A DNA stretch of 64,000 nt, from the NCBI RefSeq assembly GCF_000383575.1, contig NZ_KB911579.1:4008617-4072616 (forward strand). The letters are read 5' to 3'. The notes beneath the pieces are model-generated. The model did not search any database. It saw nothing but the letters and a program-made list of their open reading frames with translations, and had not been told where the DNA came from. Positions 50,510 through 57,971 of the stretch are shown one piece after another (position 1 is the first letter of the stretch; every line of letters begins with the position of its first letter). This DNA comes from Salinispora oceanensis. GTDB taxonomy: Bacteria > Actinomycetota > Actinomycetes > Mycobacteriales > Micromonosporaceae. Both the position numbers and the translations under genes were made by a program.

Positions 50510-51226
50510 GTGCTCGTGGCCGGTTTTCCCGCGGACGCCTTCGGCACCAACTGCTACGTGGTCGCGACGGCGCCGGGGGAGCAGTGTGTGGTGGTCGATC
50601 CCGGCATCGGGGTGCTCGACCGACTCGACGCCCTGCTGGCCGAGCACCGGCTGCATCCGGCCGCGGTCCTGTTGACCCACGGCCACCTCGACCACACCTT
50701 CTCCGTCGCGCCGGTCTGCGGTGCGCGGGGGGTCACCGCGTACGTTCACCCGGCTGACCGGGAGCTCCTCGCCGATCCGGCGAAAGGGCTCTCCGCCGAC
50801 CTGACCGGGCTCTTCGGCGGTCGGCTGCCGTACACCGAGCCGGAGGACGTCGCCGAGCTGACCGACGGCGCCACCCTCGACCTCGCCGGGCTGGAGATCA
50901 CCGTTGACCATGCGCCGGGCCATACCGGCGGGTCGGTGCTCTTCCGGTTGCCCGGCGCGGGCTCCCGCTGGGAGGCAGACGAGCTCTGCCTCTCCGGTGA
51001 CGTGCTCTTCGCCGGCTCGATCGGCCGTACCGACCTGCCGGGTGGCAGCCATCCGACGATGCTCGCCAGCCTGCGGAGCAAGATCCTCCCGCTGGCGGAC
51101 GACACGGTCGTGCTGCCCGGCCACGGTCCCACCACGACGATTGGCCGGGAACGCGCCGCCAACCCGTACCTCCTCGAGGTCGCGGGCGCGCAGGCGCGAC
51201 CGGCGGCCCCTGCCCGCGGCCTGTAG
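50510..51226 (+). CDS. MBL-fold metallo-hydrolase (glyoxalase II-like)
   Basis: A 238-residue metallo-beta-lactamase fold protein with intact metal motifs: THGHLDHTFS, HAPGHTGGSV, SGDVLFAGSIGRTDLPGG and PGHGPTTTIGRE. This is the glyoxalase II/YcbL-like hydroxyacylglutathione-hydrolase branch; in mycothiol-using Actinobacteria the thioester substrate would not be glutathione. Placement between the cyclophilin and hisS matches mycobacteria (Rv2581c). Substrate unknown. Confidence 0.92.
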   Translation: MLVAGFPADAFGTNCYVVATAPGEQCVVVDPGIGVLDRLDALLAEHRLHPAAVLLTHGHLDHTFSVAPVCGARGVTAYVHPADRELLADPAKGLSADLTGLFGGRLPYTEPEDVAELTDGATLDLAGLEITVDHAPGHTGGSVLFRLPGAGSRWEADELCLSGDVLFAGSIGRTDLPGGSHPTMLASLRSKILPLADDTVVLPGHGPTTTIGRERAANPYLLEVAGAQARPAAPARGL

Positions 51227-51281
51227 CCGCCGGATCCTCTTTCCCCCGCGTGGACCGCGCGGGGTTCGCGAACGGAGCACC

Positions 51282-52610
51282 ATGAGTAAGCCCACGCCGA
51301 TCTCCGGCTTTCCGGAGTGGACGCCCGCCCAGCGGATGATCGAGCAGTCCGTCCTGGAGCGGATCCGGGACACCTTCGAGCGGTACGGGTTCGCCCCACT
51401 GGAGACCCGCGCGGTCGAGCCGCTCGACCAGTTGCTGCGCAAGGGGGAGACCTCCAAGGAGGTCTACCTGCTCCGGCGGCTGCAGGCCGACCCCGACGGA
51501 CCGGCCGGCGACGACGCTCTTGGCCTGCACTTCGACCTGACCGTGCCATTCGCCCGGTACGTGCTGGAGAACGCCGGCAAGCTCCAGTTCCCGTTCCGCC
51601 GCTACCAGATCCAGAAGGTGTGGCGGGGCGAGCGACCGCAGGAGGGCCGCTACCGGGAGTTCCTGCAGGCGGACATCGACATCGTTGACCGGGACACGTT
51701 GGCGCCGCACCACGAGGCCGAGATGCCGCTGGTGATCGGGGACGCGCTGCGGTCGCTGCCGATTCCGCCGGTGCGGATCCAGGTCAACAACCGCAAGATC
51801 TGCGAGGGCTTCTACCGGGGGCTGGGGATCAGCGACCCGGAGGCGGCGCTGCGCGCGGTCGACAGGCTGGACAGGGTCGGCCCGGCCCAGGTGGCCGACC
51901 TCCTGACCGCCACGGCCGGGGCGACCGAGGCGCAGGCGAAGGCCGTGCTGGCGCTGGCGGAGATCTCGGCGCCGGACGCGTCGTTCGCCGACGCGGTGAA
52001 CGCGCTCGGGGTCAGTCACCCGCTGCTCGACGAGGGCCTCGCGGAGCTGGTCCAGGTGATGCAGACCGCCGCCGAGCACGCGCCCGGCCTCTGCGTCGCC
52101 GACCTGCGCATCGCCCGCGGCCTGGACTACTACACCGGGACCGTCTACGAGACGCAGCTGGTCGGGTACGAGCGGTTCGGCTCGATCTGCTCCGGCGGCC
52201 GGTACGACAACCTGGCCAGCGCCGGTGCCGTCGCGTTCCCGGGAGTGGGCATCTCGATCGGGGTGACCCGGCTGCTCGGCCTGCTCTTCGGTGCCGGGGC
52301 GCTGAGTATTTCCCGCCCGGTCCCCACCTGTGTGGTGGTGGCGGTGACCAGCGAGGCGCAGCGGGCGGTGAGTAACCGGGTCGCCGAGGCGCTGCGGGCC
52401 CGGGGCATCTGCACCGAGGTCGCGCCGAGCGCGGCGAAGTTCGGCAAGCAGATCCGCTACGCCGAGCGGCGGGGCATCCCGTACGTGTGGTTCCCCGGCA
52501 CGGACGAGGGAGCGGACGAGGTCAAGGACATCCGTACCGGTGCGCAGGTGTCGGCGCGGGCCGAGGTGTGGCAGCCGCCCGCGGCAGACCTGCGGCCGGT
52601 GGTGAGCTGA
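51282..52610 (+). CDS. hisS: Histidyl-tRNA synthetase
   Basis: A 442-residue class II synthetase. Motif 2 (RYQIQKVWRGERPQEGRYRE), HisA motifs (ARGLDYYTGTVYE, GGRYDNLAS), motif 3 (AFPGVGISIGVTRLL), C-terminal anticodon-binding domain (AKFGKQIRYAERRGIPYVWF). ATG at 51282. Normal length; 55 bp after the metallo-hydrolase gene. Confidence 0.97.
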   Translation: MSKPTPISGFPEWTPAQRMIEQSVLERIRDTFERYGFAPLETRAVEPLDQLLRKGETSKEVYLLRRLQADPDGPAGDDALGLHFDLTVPFARYVLENAGKLQFPFRRYQIQKVWRGERPQEGRYREFLQADIDIVDRDTLAPHHEAEMPLVIGDALRSLPIPPVRIQVNNRKICEGFYRGLGISDPEAALRAVDRLDRVGPAQVADLLTATAGATEAQAKAVLALAEISAPDASFADAVNALGVSHPLLDEGLAELVQVMQTAAEHAPGLCVADLRIARGLDYYTGTVYETQLVGYERFGSICSGGRYDNLASAGAVAFPGVGISIGVTRLLGLLFGAGALSISRPVPTCVVVAVTSEAQRAVSNRVAEALRARGICTEVAPSAAKFGKQIRYAERRGIPYVWFPGTDEGADEVKDIRTGAQVSARAEVWQPPAADLRPVVS

Positions 52611-52716
52611 GTTCACGTGACCGCCGGCCCCGCTCGGTCCGGGGTGGGTGTTTCGGCAGGAAGGCGCTGCTCCGAGGCGCGCGTGGGACGTTACTGGCGC
52701 GTACCGACGATCGGAC

Positions 52717-52745
52717 CTACGGTGGCGTAAGTTACGCCGCCGTAG
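52717..52745 (+). promoter_or_regulatory. 29-bp palindrome upstream of the desaturase gene
   Basis: Arms CTACGGTGGCGTAA (52717-52730) and TTACGCCGCCGTAG (52732-52745) around a single G, with one mismatch. It ends 10 bp before the ATG and abuts the ribosome binding site AGGGAGA. The symmetry fits binding of a dimeric repressor (TetR-type regulators of desaturase genes are known); an RNA hairpin is the alternative. Confidence 0.6.
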
Positions 52746-52755
52746 GGAGACCCAC

Positions 52756-53691
52756 ATGACCGTCCTCAGCCAGACCGCCCTCCTGCACGAGCTGGAAGTC
52801 GTCGTGGAGAAGAACCTCGACCGGCACCTGTCGATCGCGAAGGAGTGGTTCCCGCACGAGTACGTGCCCTGGAGTGAGGGGCGGACCTTCGACGGCCCGC
52901 TCGGCGGGCAGGCGTGGACGCCGGCCGACTCAGAGCTGCCCGAGGTCGCCCGTACCGCGTTGATCGTCAACCTGCTCACCGAGGACAACCTGCCCTCGTA
53001 CCACCACCAGATCGCCACGCTCTTTGGTCGGGACGGGGCGTGGGGGACCTGGGTGCACCGGTGGACGGCCGAGGAGGCGCGGCACGGCATCGCGATCCGG
53101 GACTACCTGACGGTGACCCGGGCGGTCGACCCGGTGGCCCTGGAGCGCGCCCGGATGACGCACATGTCGGCCGGCTACCGCAACGCGCACGACGAGGAGA
53201 TGCTGCACTCGCTCGCGTACGTGTCGTTCCAGGAGTTGGCCACCCGGATCTCGCACCGGAACACCGGTCGGGCCACCGGCGATCCGCGCTGCGAGGCGCT
53301 GTTGGCGCGAATCGCCACCGACGAGAACCTGCACATGCTCTTCTACCGAAACCTGCTCGCCGCCGCCCTGGAGCTGGCGCCCAGCCAGACGATGCGGGCG
53401 GTGGCCGACGTGCTGGCCGAGTTCCAGATGCCGGGCAACGGCATCGAGGGGTTCGCCCGGAAGTCCGTCGCGATCGCCCTGGCCGGCATCTACGACCTGC
53501 GCCAGCATCGGGACGAGGTGGTGCTGCCGGTGCTGCGGCAGTGGGACATCTTCGAGGTGTCGGGCCTGGACGCGGACGGCGAGGCGGCCCGGGACCAGAT
53601 CGCGGCCCACCTCGAGGGCCTGGAGCTCGCCGCGTCCCGATTCGAGGAGAAGCGCGACGCCCGTCGCGCCCGACAGGCGGCCCGGGGCTGA
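52756..53691 (+). CDS. Acyl-[acyl-carrier-protein] desaturase (fatty acid desaturase 2 family)
   Basis: A 311-residue soluble di-iron enzyme. Iron ligands appear in order: LTEDNLPSYHH, WTAEEARHG (EExxH), QELATRISH and ATDENLHMLFYRN (ExxH). It should introduce a cis double bond into ACP-bound acyl chains, like DesA1/DesA2 of mycobacteria, and so set membrane fluidity. ATG at 52756. The 29-bp palindrome directly upstream suggests dedicated transcriptional control. Confidence 0.94.
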   Translation: MTVLSQTALLHELEVVVEKNLDRHLSIAKEWFPHEYVPWSEGRTFDGPLGGQAWTPADSELPEVARTALIVNLLTEDNLPSYHHQIATLFGRDGAWGTWVHRWTAEEARHGIAIRDYLTVTRAVDPVALERARMTHMSAGYRNAHDEEMLHSLAYVSFQELATRISHRNTGRATGDPRCEALLARIATDENLHMLFYRNLLAAALELAPSQTMRAVADVLAEFQMPGNGIEGFARKSVAIALAGIYDLRQHRDEVVLPVLRQWDIFEVSGLDADGEAARDQIAAHLEGLELAASRFEEKRDARRARQAARG

Positions 53692-53754
53692 CGCCCCAGG
53701 GCGCGGCGGGCTCTCCTTCCGCGCACCCGGCAAACGGCGGTGCGGTAGCCCTGA

Positions 53755-53786
53755 CAGAATGCCGGGGCAGAGACATTCTGCCCCGG
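53755..53786 (+). promoter_or_regulatory. Mutually exclusive hairpins upstream of aspS
   Basis: CCGGGGCAGA (53762-53771) pairs with TCTGCCCCGG (53777-53786), loop GACAT. Alternatively CAGAATG (53755-53761) pairs with CATTCTG (53774-53780). The two cannot form together. They lie 64 bp after the desaturase stop and about 90 bp before aspS; either a terminator without T run or a leader element. Confidence 0.45.
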
Positions 53787-53873
53787 AACAGGCTGGAAAC
53801 GAGGATGCGGCCCCGGGGCGGCCCGGCGAGGATGCCGGGCAGATTCATTCCGCAGACGAGGGAGACGCACGCC

Positions 53874-55697
53874 GTGATCCGTACCCATGACGCCGGAAGC
53901 CTGCGCGCGACGGACGCCGGCACCACGGTGACGCTCGCCGGCTGGGTGGCCCGCCGGCGCGACCACGGCGGTGTCATCTTTGTCGACCTGCGGGACGGTT
54001 CCGGGGTGGCCCAGGTCGTCCTCCGCGAGGAGGACGCCCACGTGCTGCGCAACGAGTACTGCGTCCAGGTCACCGGTGAGGTGACCCGTCGTCCCGAAGG
54101 CAACGAGAACCCGGAACTGGCCACCGGCGAGGTCGAGGTGACGGCGGAGGAGCTGGAGGTGCTCTCCGAGGCGGCGCCCCTGCCGCTGCCGGTGGACGAC
54201 CAGGTCGAGGCCGGTGACGACGTCCGGCTGCGCTACCGGTATTTGGACCTGCGCCGCAGCGGCCCGGCCAACGCCCTGCGGCTGCGTTCCGCGGCCAACC
54301 AGATCGCCCGGACGGTGCTGCACGAGCGGGACTTCCTGGAGATCGAGACCCCGACGTTGACCCGCTCGACGCCGGAGGGGGCCCGGGACTTCCTGGTGCC
54401 GGTCCGGCTGCAGCCCGGCACCTGGTACGCATTGCCCCAGTCGCCGCAGTTGTTCAAGCAGCTGCTCATGGTGGGCGGGATGGAGCGCTACTACCAGATC
54501 GCCCGCTGTTACCGGGACGAGGACTTCCGCGCGGACCGGCAGCCGGAGTTCACCCAGCTGGACATCGAGATGTCCTTCGTCACCGAGGACGACGTGATCG
54601 ACCTCGGCGAGGCGATCGTGTCCCGGCTGTGGCGGGAACTGGCCGGCCACCAGATCACCCGGCCGATCCCGCGGATCACCTGGCACGAGGCCATGGCCCG
54701 GTACGGTTCGGACAAGCCGGACCTGCGCTACGGCGTGGAGTTGACCGAGCTGACCGACTACCTGCGCGGCACCCGGTTCCGGGTCTTCGCCGGCGCGATC
54801 GAGGCGGGTGGCTACGTCGGTGCGGTCGTGATGCCCGGCGGTGCGGCGCAGTCCCGGAAGGAGTTGGACGGCTGGCAGGACTGGGCCAAGGCGCGGGGCG
54901 CGAAGGGCCTGGCGTACGTGGTGCTCGACGCCGAGACGGGTGAGGCGCGGGGCCCGGTCGCCAAGAACCTCTCCACCGAGCACCTGGCGGGTCTGGCCGA
55001 CGCGGTTGGCGCGAAGCCCGGCGACGCGATCTTTTTCGCCGCCGGCGCGGAGAGCCGGGCGGCGCAGGAGCTGCTCGGCGCGGCCCGGGTGGAGATCGCT
55101 CGCCGGGCGAAGCTGATCGACGAGAGCGCCTGGGCGTTCTGCTGGGTGGTTGACGCGCCGATGTTCGAGCGGGTCACCGACGGCGAGGCGGGCGGTGCGA
55201 GCGGCTGGACCGCGGTGCATCACCCGTTCACCGCGCCGAACGCCGAGTGGGTGGACCGCTTCGAGGAGGCGCCGGAGCAGGCTCTCGCATACGCGTACGA
55301 CATCGTCTGCAACGGAAACGAGATCGGCGGCGGCTCGATCCGTATCCACCGCGGCGACGTGCAGCAGCGGGTCTTCGACCTGCTCGGCATCACCCCCGAG
55401 CAGGCGCAGGACAAGTTCGGCTTCCTGTTGGAGGCGTTCAAGTACGGCGCGCCGCCGCACGGCGGGATCGCCTTCGGCTGGGACCGGGTCTGCATGCTGC
55501 TCGCCGGTGCCGACTCGATCCGTGAGGTCATCGCCTTCCCGAAGACCCGCGGCGGGTTTGACCCGTTGACTGCCGCGCCGACCCCGATCACCGCGGCGCA
55601 GCGCCTGGAGGCGGGCGTGGACGCCCGGCCCAAGCCGGAGGCGCGGGCGCAGGCCGGCACCGCCGGCCCGGCTGCTCCGGTGGCCGACCCCACCTGA
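53874..55697 (+). CDS. aspS: Aspartyl-tRNA synthetase
   Basis: A 607-residue class IIb synthetase: N-terminal OB anticodon domain (VTLAGWVARRRDHGGVIFVD), motif 1 region, motif 2 (YQIARCYRDEDFRADRQPEF), bacterial GAD insertion, and motif 3 (PPHGGIAFGWDRVCMLL). GTG at 53874 behind GAGGGAG. Many actinobacterial AspRS also make Asp-tRNA(Asn) where AsnRS is absent; the sequence alone does not decide this. Ends at a strong hairpin. Confidence 0.97.
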   Translation: MIRTHDAGSLRATDAGTTVTLAGWVARRRDHGGVIFVDLRDGSGVAQVVLREEDAHVLRNEYCVQVTGEVTRRPEGNENPELATGEVEVTAEELEVLSEAAPLPLPVDDQVEAGDDVRLRYRYLDLRRSGPANALRLRSAANQIARTVLHERDFLEIETPTLTRSTPEGARDFLVPVRLQPGTWYALPQSPQLFKQLLMVGGMERYYQIARCYRDEDFRADRQPEFTQLDIEMSFVTEDDVIDLGEAIVSRLWRELAGHQITRPIPRITWHEAMARYGSDKPDLRYGVELTELTDYLRGTRFRVFAGAIEAGGYVGAVVMPGGAAQSRKELDGWQDWAKARGAKGLAYVVLDAETGEARGPVAKNLSTEHLAGLADAVGAKPGDAIFFAAGAESRAAQELLGAARVEIARRAKLIDESAWAFCWVVDAPMFERVTDGEAGGASGWTAVHHPFTAPNAEWVDRFEEAPEQALAYAYDIVCNGNEIGGGSIRIHRGDVQQRVFDLLGITPEQAQDKFGFLLEAFKYGAPPHGGIAFGWDRVCMLLAGADSIREVIAFPKTRGGFDPLTAAPTPITAAQRLEAGVDARPKPEARAQAGTAGPAAPVADPT

Positions 55698-55715
55698 TCG
55701 CCTCGTTGGTCATTC

Positions 55716-55749
55716 CAGTGGCGGCCCGGCTCCTGCCGGGCCGCCACTG
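55716..55749 (+). terminator. Terminator-like hairpin after aspS
   Basis: A perfect 15-bp stem (55716-55730 with 55735-55749), loop TCCT, followed by TCGTGTT. Confidence 0.75.
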
Positions 55750-55816
55750 TCGTGTTCGGCGCCCGGTCGGGCTGAGGGGTGCGGGAGTAGTCGAACCCAA
55801 AGGCGTCGCATAAGTT

Positions 55817-55862
55817 TTGTGCAAAACTCTTGTGCATAGAAGTTGTGCACAGATATTGTGCA
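55817..55862 (+). promoter_or_regulatory. Four TTGTGCA repeats at exact 13-bp spacing (operator array)
   Basis: TTGTGCA occurs at 55817, 55830, 55843 and 55856, each 13 bp after the last; the final copy ends 3 bp before the ATG of the HTH regulator. The spacers (AAACTC, TAGAAG, CAGATA) differ, so the heptamer is under selection. The stretch is strikingly AT-rich for this genome and must overlap promoter or start. It most likely binds the regulator encoded next (inference). Confidence 0.8.
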
Positions 55863-55865
55863 AGT

Positions 55866-56462
55866 ATGACTGATGACCGGGAGCGGGCAGGGCCGGCTCC
55901 GCGCGTGGTGCACATCGACCACCGGCAGATTCGGGTGCTGGCGCACCCACTGCGGATCCGGCTCCTTGGGGCGCTGCGGGTGCAGGGCTCGGCGACCGCC
56001 ACCATGCTGGCCGAACAGCTCGACACCAACACCGGTGCCACCAGCTACCACCTGCGTCAGCTCGCCGACGTGGGGCTGGTCGCCGAGGACCCCGACCGGG
56101 GCACCGGCCGGCAGCGCTGGTGGCGGGCCGCGCACGAGATCAGCGAACTCGAACCCACCGACTTCGACGACGACCCGGACGCCCGCGCCGCCCTGGAGTG
56201 GATCCAGGGCCACCAGCTGCGCCTGCTGACCGAGCAGGCGCAGCGGTGGCGCGCGGCGCAGAGCGAGTGGTCGTCGGAGTGGCGAGACGCCTTCGGGATG
56301 GGCGACGCCTTCCTGACCCTCCCGGCAGACCGGCTGAAGGCGCTCAACGACGAACTCTGGCAGGTCCTGGAGCGATACCGCGAAGCGGCCGACCCGGCGG
56401 AGCCGGGTGCCGAGCAGGTTCAGGTCTACCTCGCCGCCTACCCGCTACCGAAGGAGGCGTGA
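55866..56462 (+). CDS. ArsR-like helix-turn-helix transcriptional regulator
   Basis: A 198-residue protein with a winged helix-turn-helix near the N-terminus (IRVLAHPLRIRLLGALRVQG, SATATMLAEQLDTNTGATSY then HLRQLADVGLVAED) and a C-terminal helical domain rich in Trp and acidic residues (WIQGHQLRLLTEQAQRW) typical of HTH_20-type regulators beside MFS transporters. No metal-binding Cys pair is seen, so the ligand is probably organic. ATG at 55866, 3 bp after the repeat array. Its stop overlaps the transporter start. Confidence 0.9.
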   Translation: MTDDRERAGPAPRVVHIDHRQIRVLAHPLRIRLLGALRVQGSATATMLAEQLDTNTGATSYHLRQLADVGLVAEDPDRGTGRQRWWRAAHEISELEPTDFDDDPDARAALEWIQGHQLRLLTEQAQRWRAAQSEWSSEWRDAFGMGDAFLTLPADRLKALNDELWQVLERYREAADPAEPGAEQVQVYLAAYPLPKEA

Positions 56463-57850
56463 TGGCTACCCTCTCGATCCAACAGGTCCGCAACCGCTAC
56501 CTCATTCTGCTCAGCCTGCGCTGGCTGCCGGTCGGCCTGCTGGTCCCGGTCTTCGTCCTGCTGATGCAGGAGCGGGGCCTCACCCTCACCGAGATCGGCG
56601 TGGCCTTCGCCGCCCAGGGTCTCCTCGTCCTCCTGCTCGAGTTGCCGACCGCCGGGCTCGCCGACGCCGTGGGACGCCGGCCGGTGCTGGTGCTCGCCGC
56701 GGTGGTCAACCTCGTCTCCCTAGCGCTCTTCGTCGTGGTCGACTCGTTCGCCCTGCTGGTGGCGGTGTGGGCGTTGCAGGGGGTCTATCGGGCGCTGGAC
56801 AGCGGCCCGCTCGAGTCCTGGTTCGTGGACAGCACCCTCGCGGCCGACCCCGAGGCCGAGTATGAGCGCGGCCTGAGCCAGGGCGGGACGGCGCTCGGCG
56901 TCGCCATGGCGGTCGGTGCCCTGCTCAGTGGCGCGCTGGTCGCGTTCGGCCCGGTCGGCCCCTTCACTGCGTTGACCATGCCGATCGTGGCCGCCGTGGG
57001 CTTGCAGGTCGTCGGGCTGCTGGCCGTGCTCGCCCTGCTACGTGAGCGTCGTCCCACCGCCGGGTCGTCGGCGCTGCGCGAGTCGATCGCGGAGGCCCCC
57101 CGGATGATCGGCCAGGCGATGGGGCTGCTGCGCCGCTCCCGGGTGCTGCTCGCCCTGCTCTCCGTCGAGCTCTTCTGGGGCTTCGGCATGGTCACTTTCG
57201 AAGCTCTCCTGCCGGTCCGGCTTGCCGAGGTGCTCGGCGACTCCGATCGGGCCGGGGCGCTGCTCGGGCCGGCAACCATGGTGGCCTGGCTCGCGAGCGC
57301 CGGCGGCGCGGCGGTGACCCCGCTGTTGACCCGGCGACTGGGCGCCGCGCCCGCCGCGGCGCTGCTGCGGATCGCGCAGGGCGTCACCGTGGTCGGGATG
57401 GCGCTGCTCGCCGGTCCGGTCGGCGTGCTGATCGCCTTCGTCGTGTGCTACGTCGTGCACGGCGCCTCGAACCCGTTGCACATGGGGCTGGTGCACCGGC
57501 AGGTCGACGGGCCGTACCGAACCAGTGTGGTCTCCCTGAACTCGATGGTGGCCGCGCCCGCCGGTGCCGCTGGGGGGATCGTGCTCGGCCTGGTCGCCGA
57601 CCGGGCCGGCGTCAGCGTCGCGATGCTGGCCGGCGCGGTCGTGCTCGCGATCGCCGCGCCGCTGTACCTACCCGCCTGGCGAGCCAGCCGCGATGGTTCT
57701 CCCACCCCGGTCGGTGCGCCGACGGCCGGCGCGTCGCCCGAGCCCCCGGCGGCCCGGCCGGAGGGCTCGGCGCCGGTCAGCGGAGAGCCCGGCGTGCCCC
57801 CGGCCCGCGCCGGTGACCCGACCACCGGAGCGGGCGCGGCCCGGCGTTGA
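56462..57850 (+). CDS. MFS transporter
   Basis: A 462-residue major facilitator with about 12 helices. The A-motif appears as GLADAVGRRPVLVLA, and the N-terminus (RNRYLILLSLRWLPVGLLVP) is that of actinobacterial drug-efflux-like MFS proteins. A 55-residue Pro/Ala/Gly-rich hydrophilic tail follows the last helix. ATG at 56462 shares a base with the regulator's stop and follows AAGGAGG. Paired with an HTH regulator, it is probably an inducible exporter; the substrate is unknown. Confidence 0.9.
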   Translation: MATLSIQQVRNRYLILLSLRWLPVGLLVPVFVLLMQERGLTLTEIGVAFAAQGLLVLLLELPTAGLADAVGRRPVLVLAAVVNLVSLALFVVVDSFALLVAVWALQGVYRALDSGPLESWFVDSTLAADPEAEYERGLSQGGTALGVAMAVGALLSGALVAFGPVGPFTALTMPIVAAVGLQVVGLLAVLALLRERRPTAGSSALRESIAEAPRMIGQAMGLLRRSRVLLALLSVELFWGFGMVTFEALLPVRLAEVLGDSDRAGALLGPATMVAWLASAGGAAVTPLLTRRLGAAPAAALLRIAQGVTVVGMALLAGPVGVLIAFVVCYVVHGASNPLHMGLVHRQVDGPYRTSVVSLNSMVAAPAGAAGGIVLGLVADRAGVSVAMLAGAVVLAIAAPLYLPAWRASRDGSPTPVGAPTAGASPEPPAARPEGSAPVSGEPGVPPARAGDPTTGAGAARR

Positions 57851-57853
57851 TGG

Positions 57854-57890
57854 CGGTGCCACCGGCCGCGGCACGCGGCCGGTGGCACCG
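57854..57890 (+). terminator. Hairpin after the MFS gene
   Basis: A perfect 17-bp stem (57854-57870 with 57874-57890) with loop GCA; no T run. Confidence 0.65.
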
Positions 57891-57958
57891 GCCGGACTGC
57901 AAGGGGCAGGTCAGCTCCGCCCGGCGGCGCTGATTCTGTTGACCCCGGCCGCGCCCGG

Positions 57959-57964
57959 TACTGT
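57959..57964 (+). promoter_or_regulatory. -10-like box placed for a leaderless mRNA (rarA)
   Basis: TACTGT, then 7 nt and the ATG at 57972. TTGACC lies at 57939-57944, but the 14-bp spacing is shorter than usual for a -35. Confidence 0.45.
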
Positions 57965-57971
57965 TCCCGTG

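Noticed and set aside
55817..55862. Plasmid-type replication origin from iteron-like repeats
   Set aside because: No Rep protein or AT-rich unwinding region; the repeats abut a regulator gene, so an operator is more likely.
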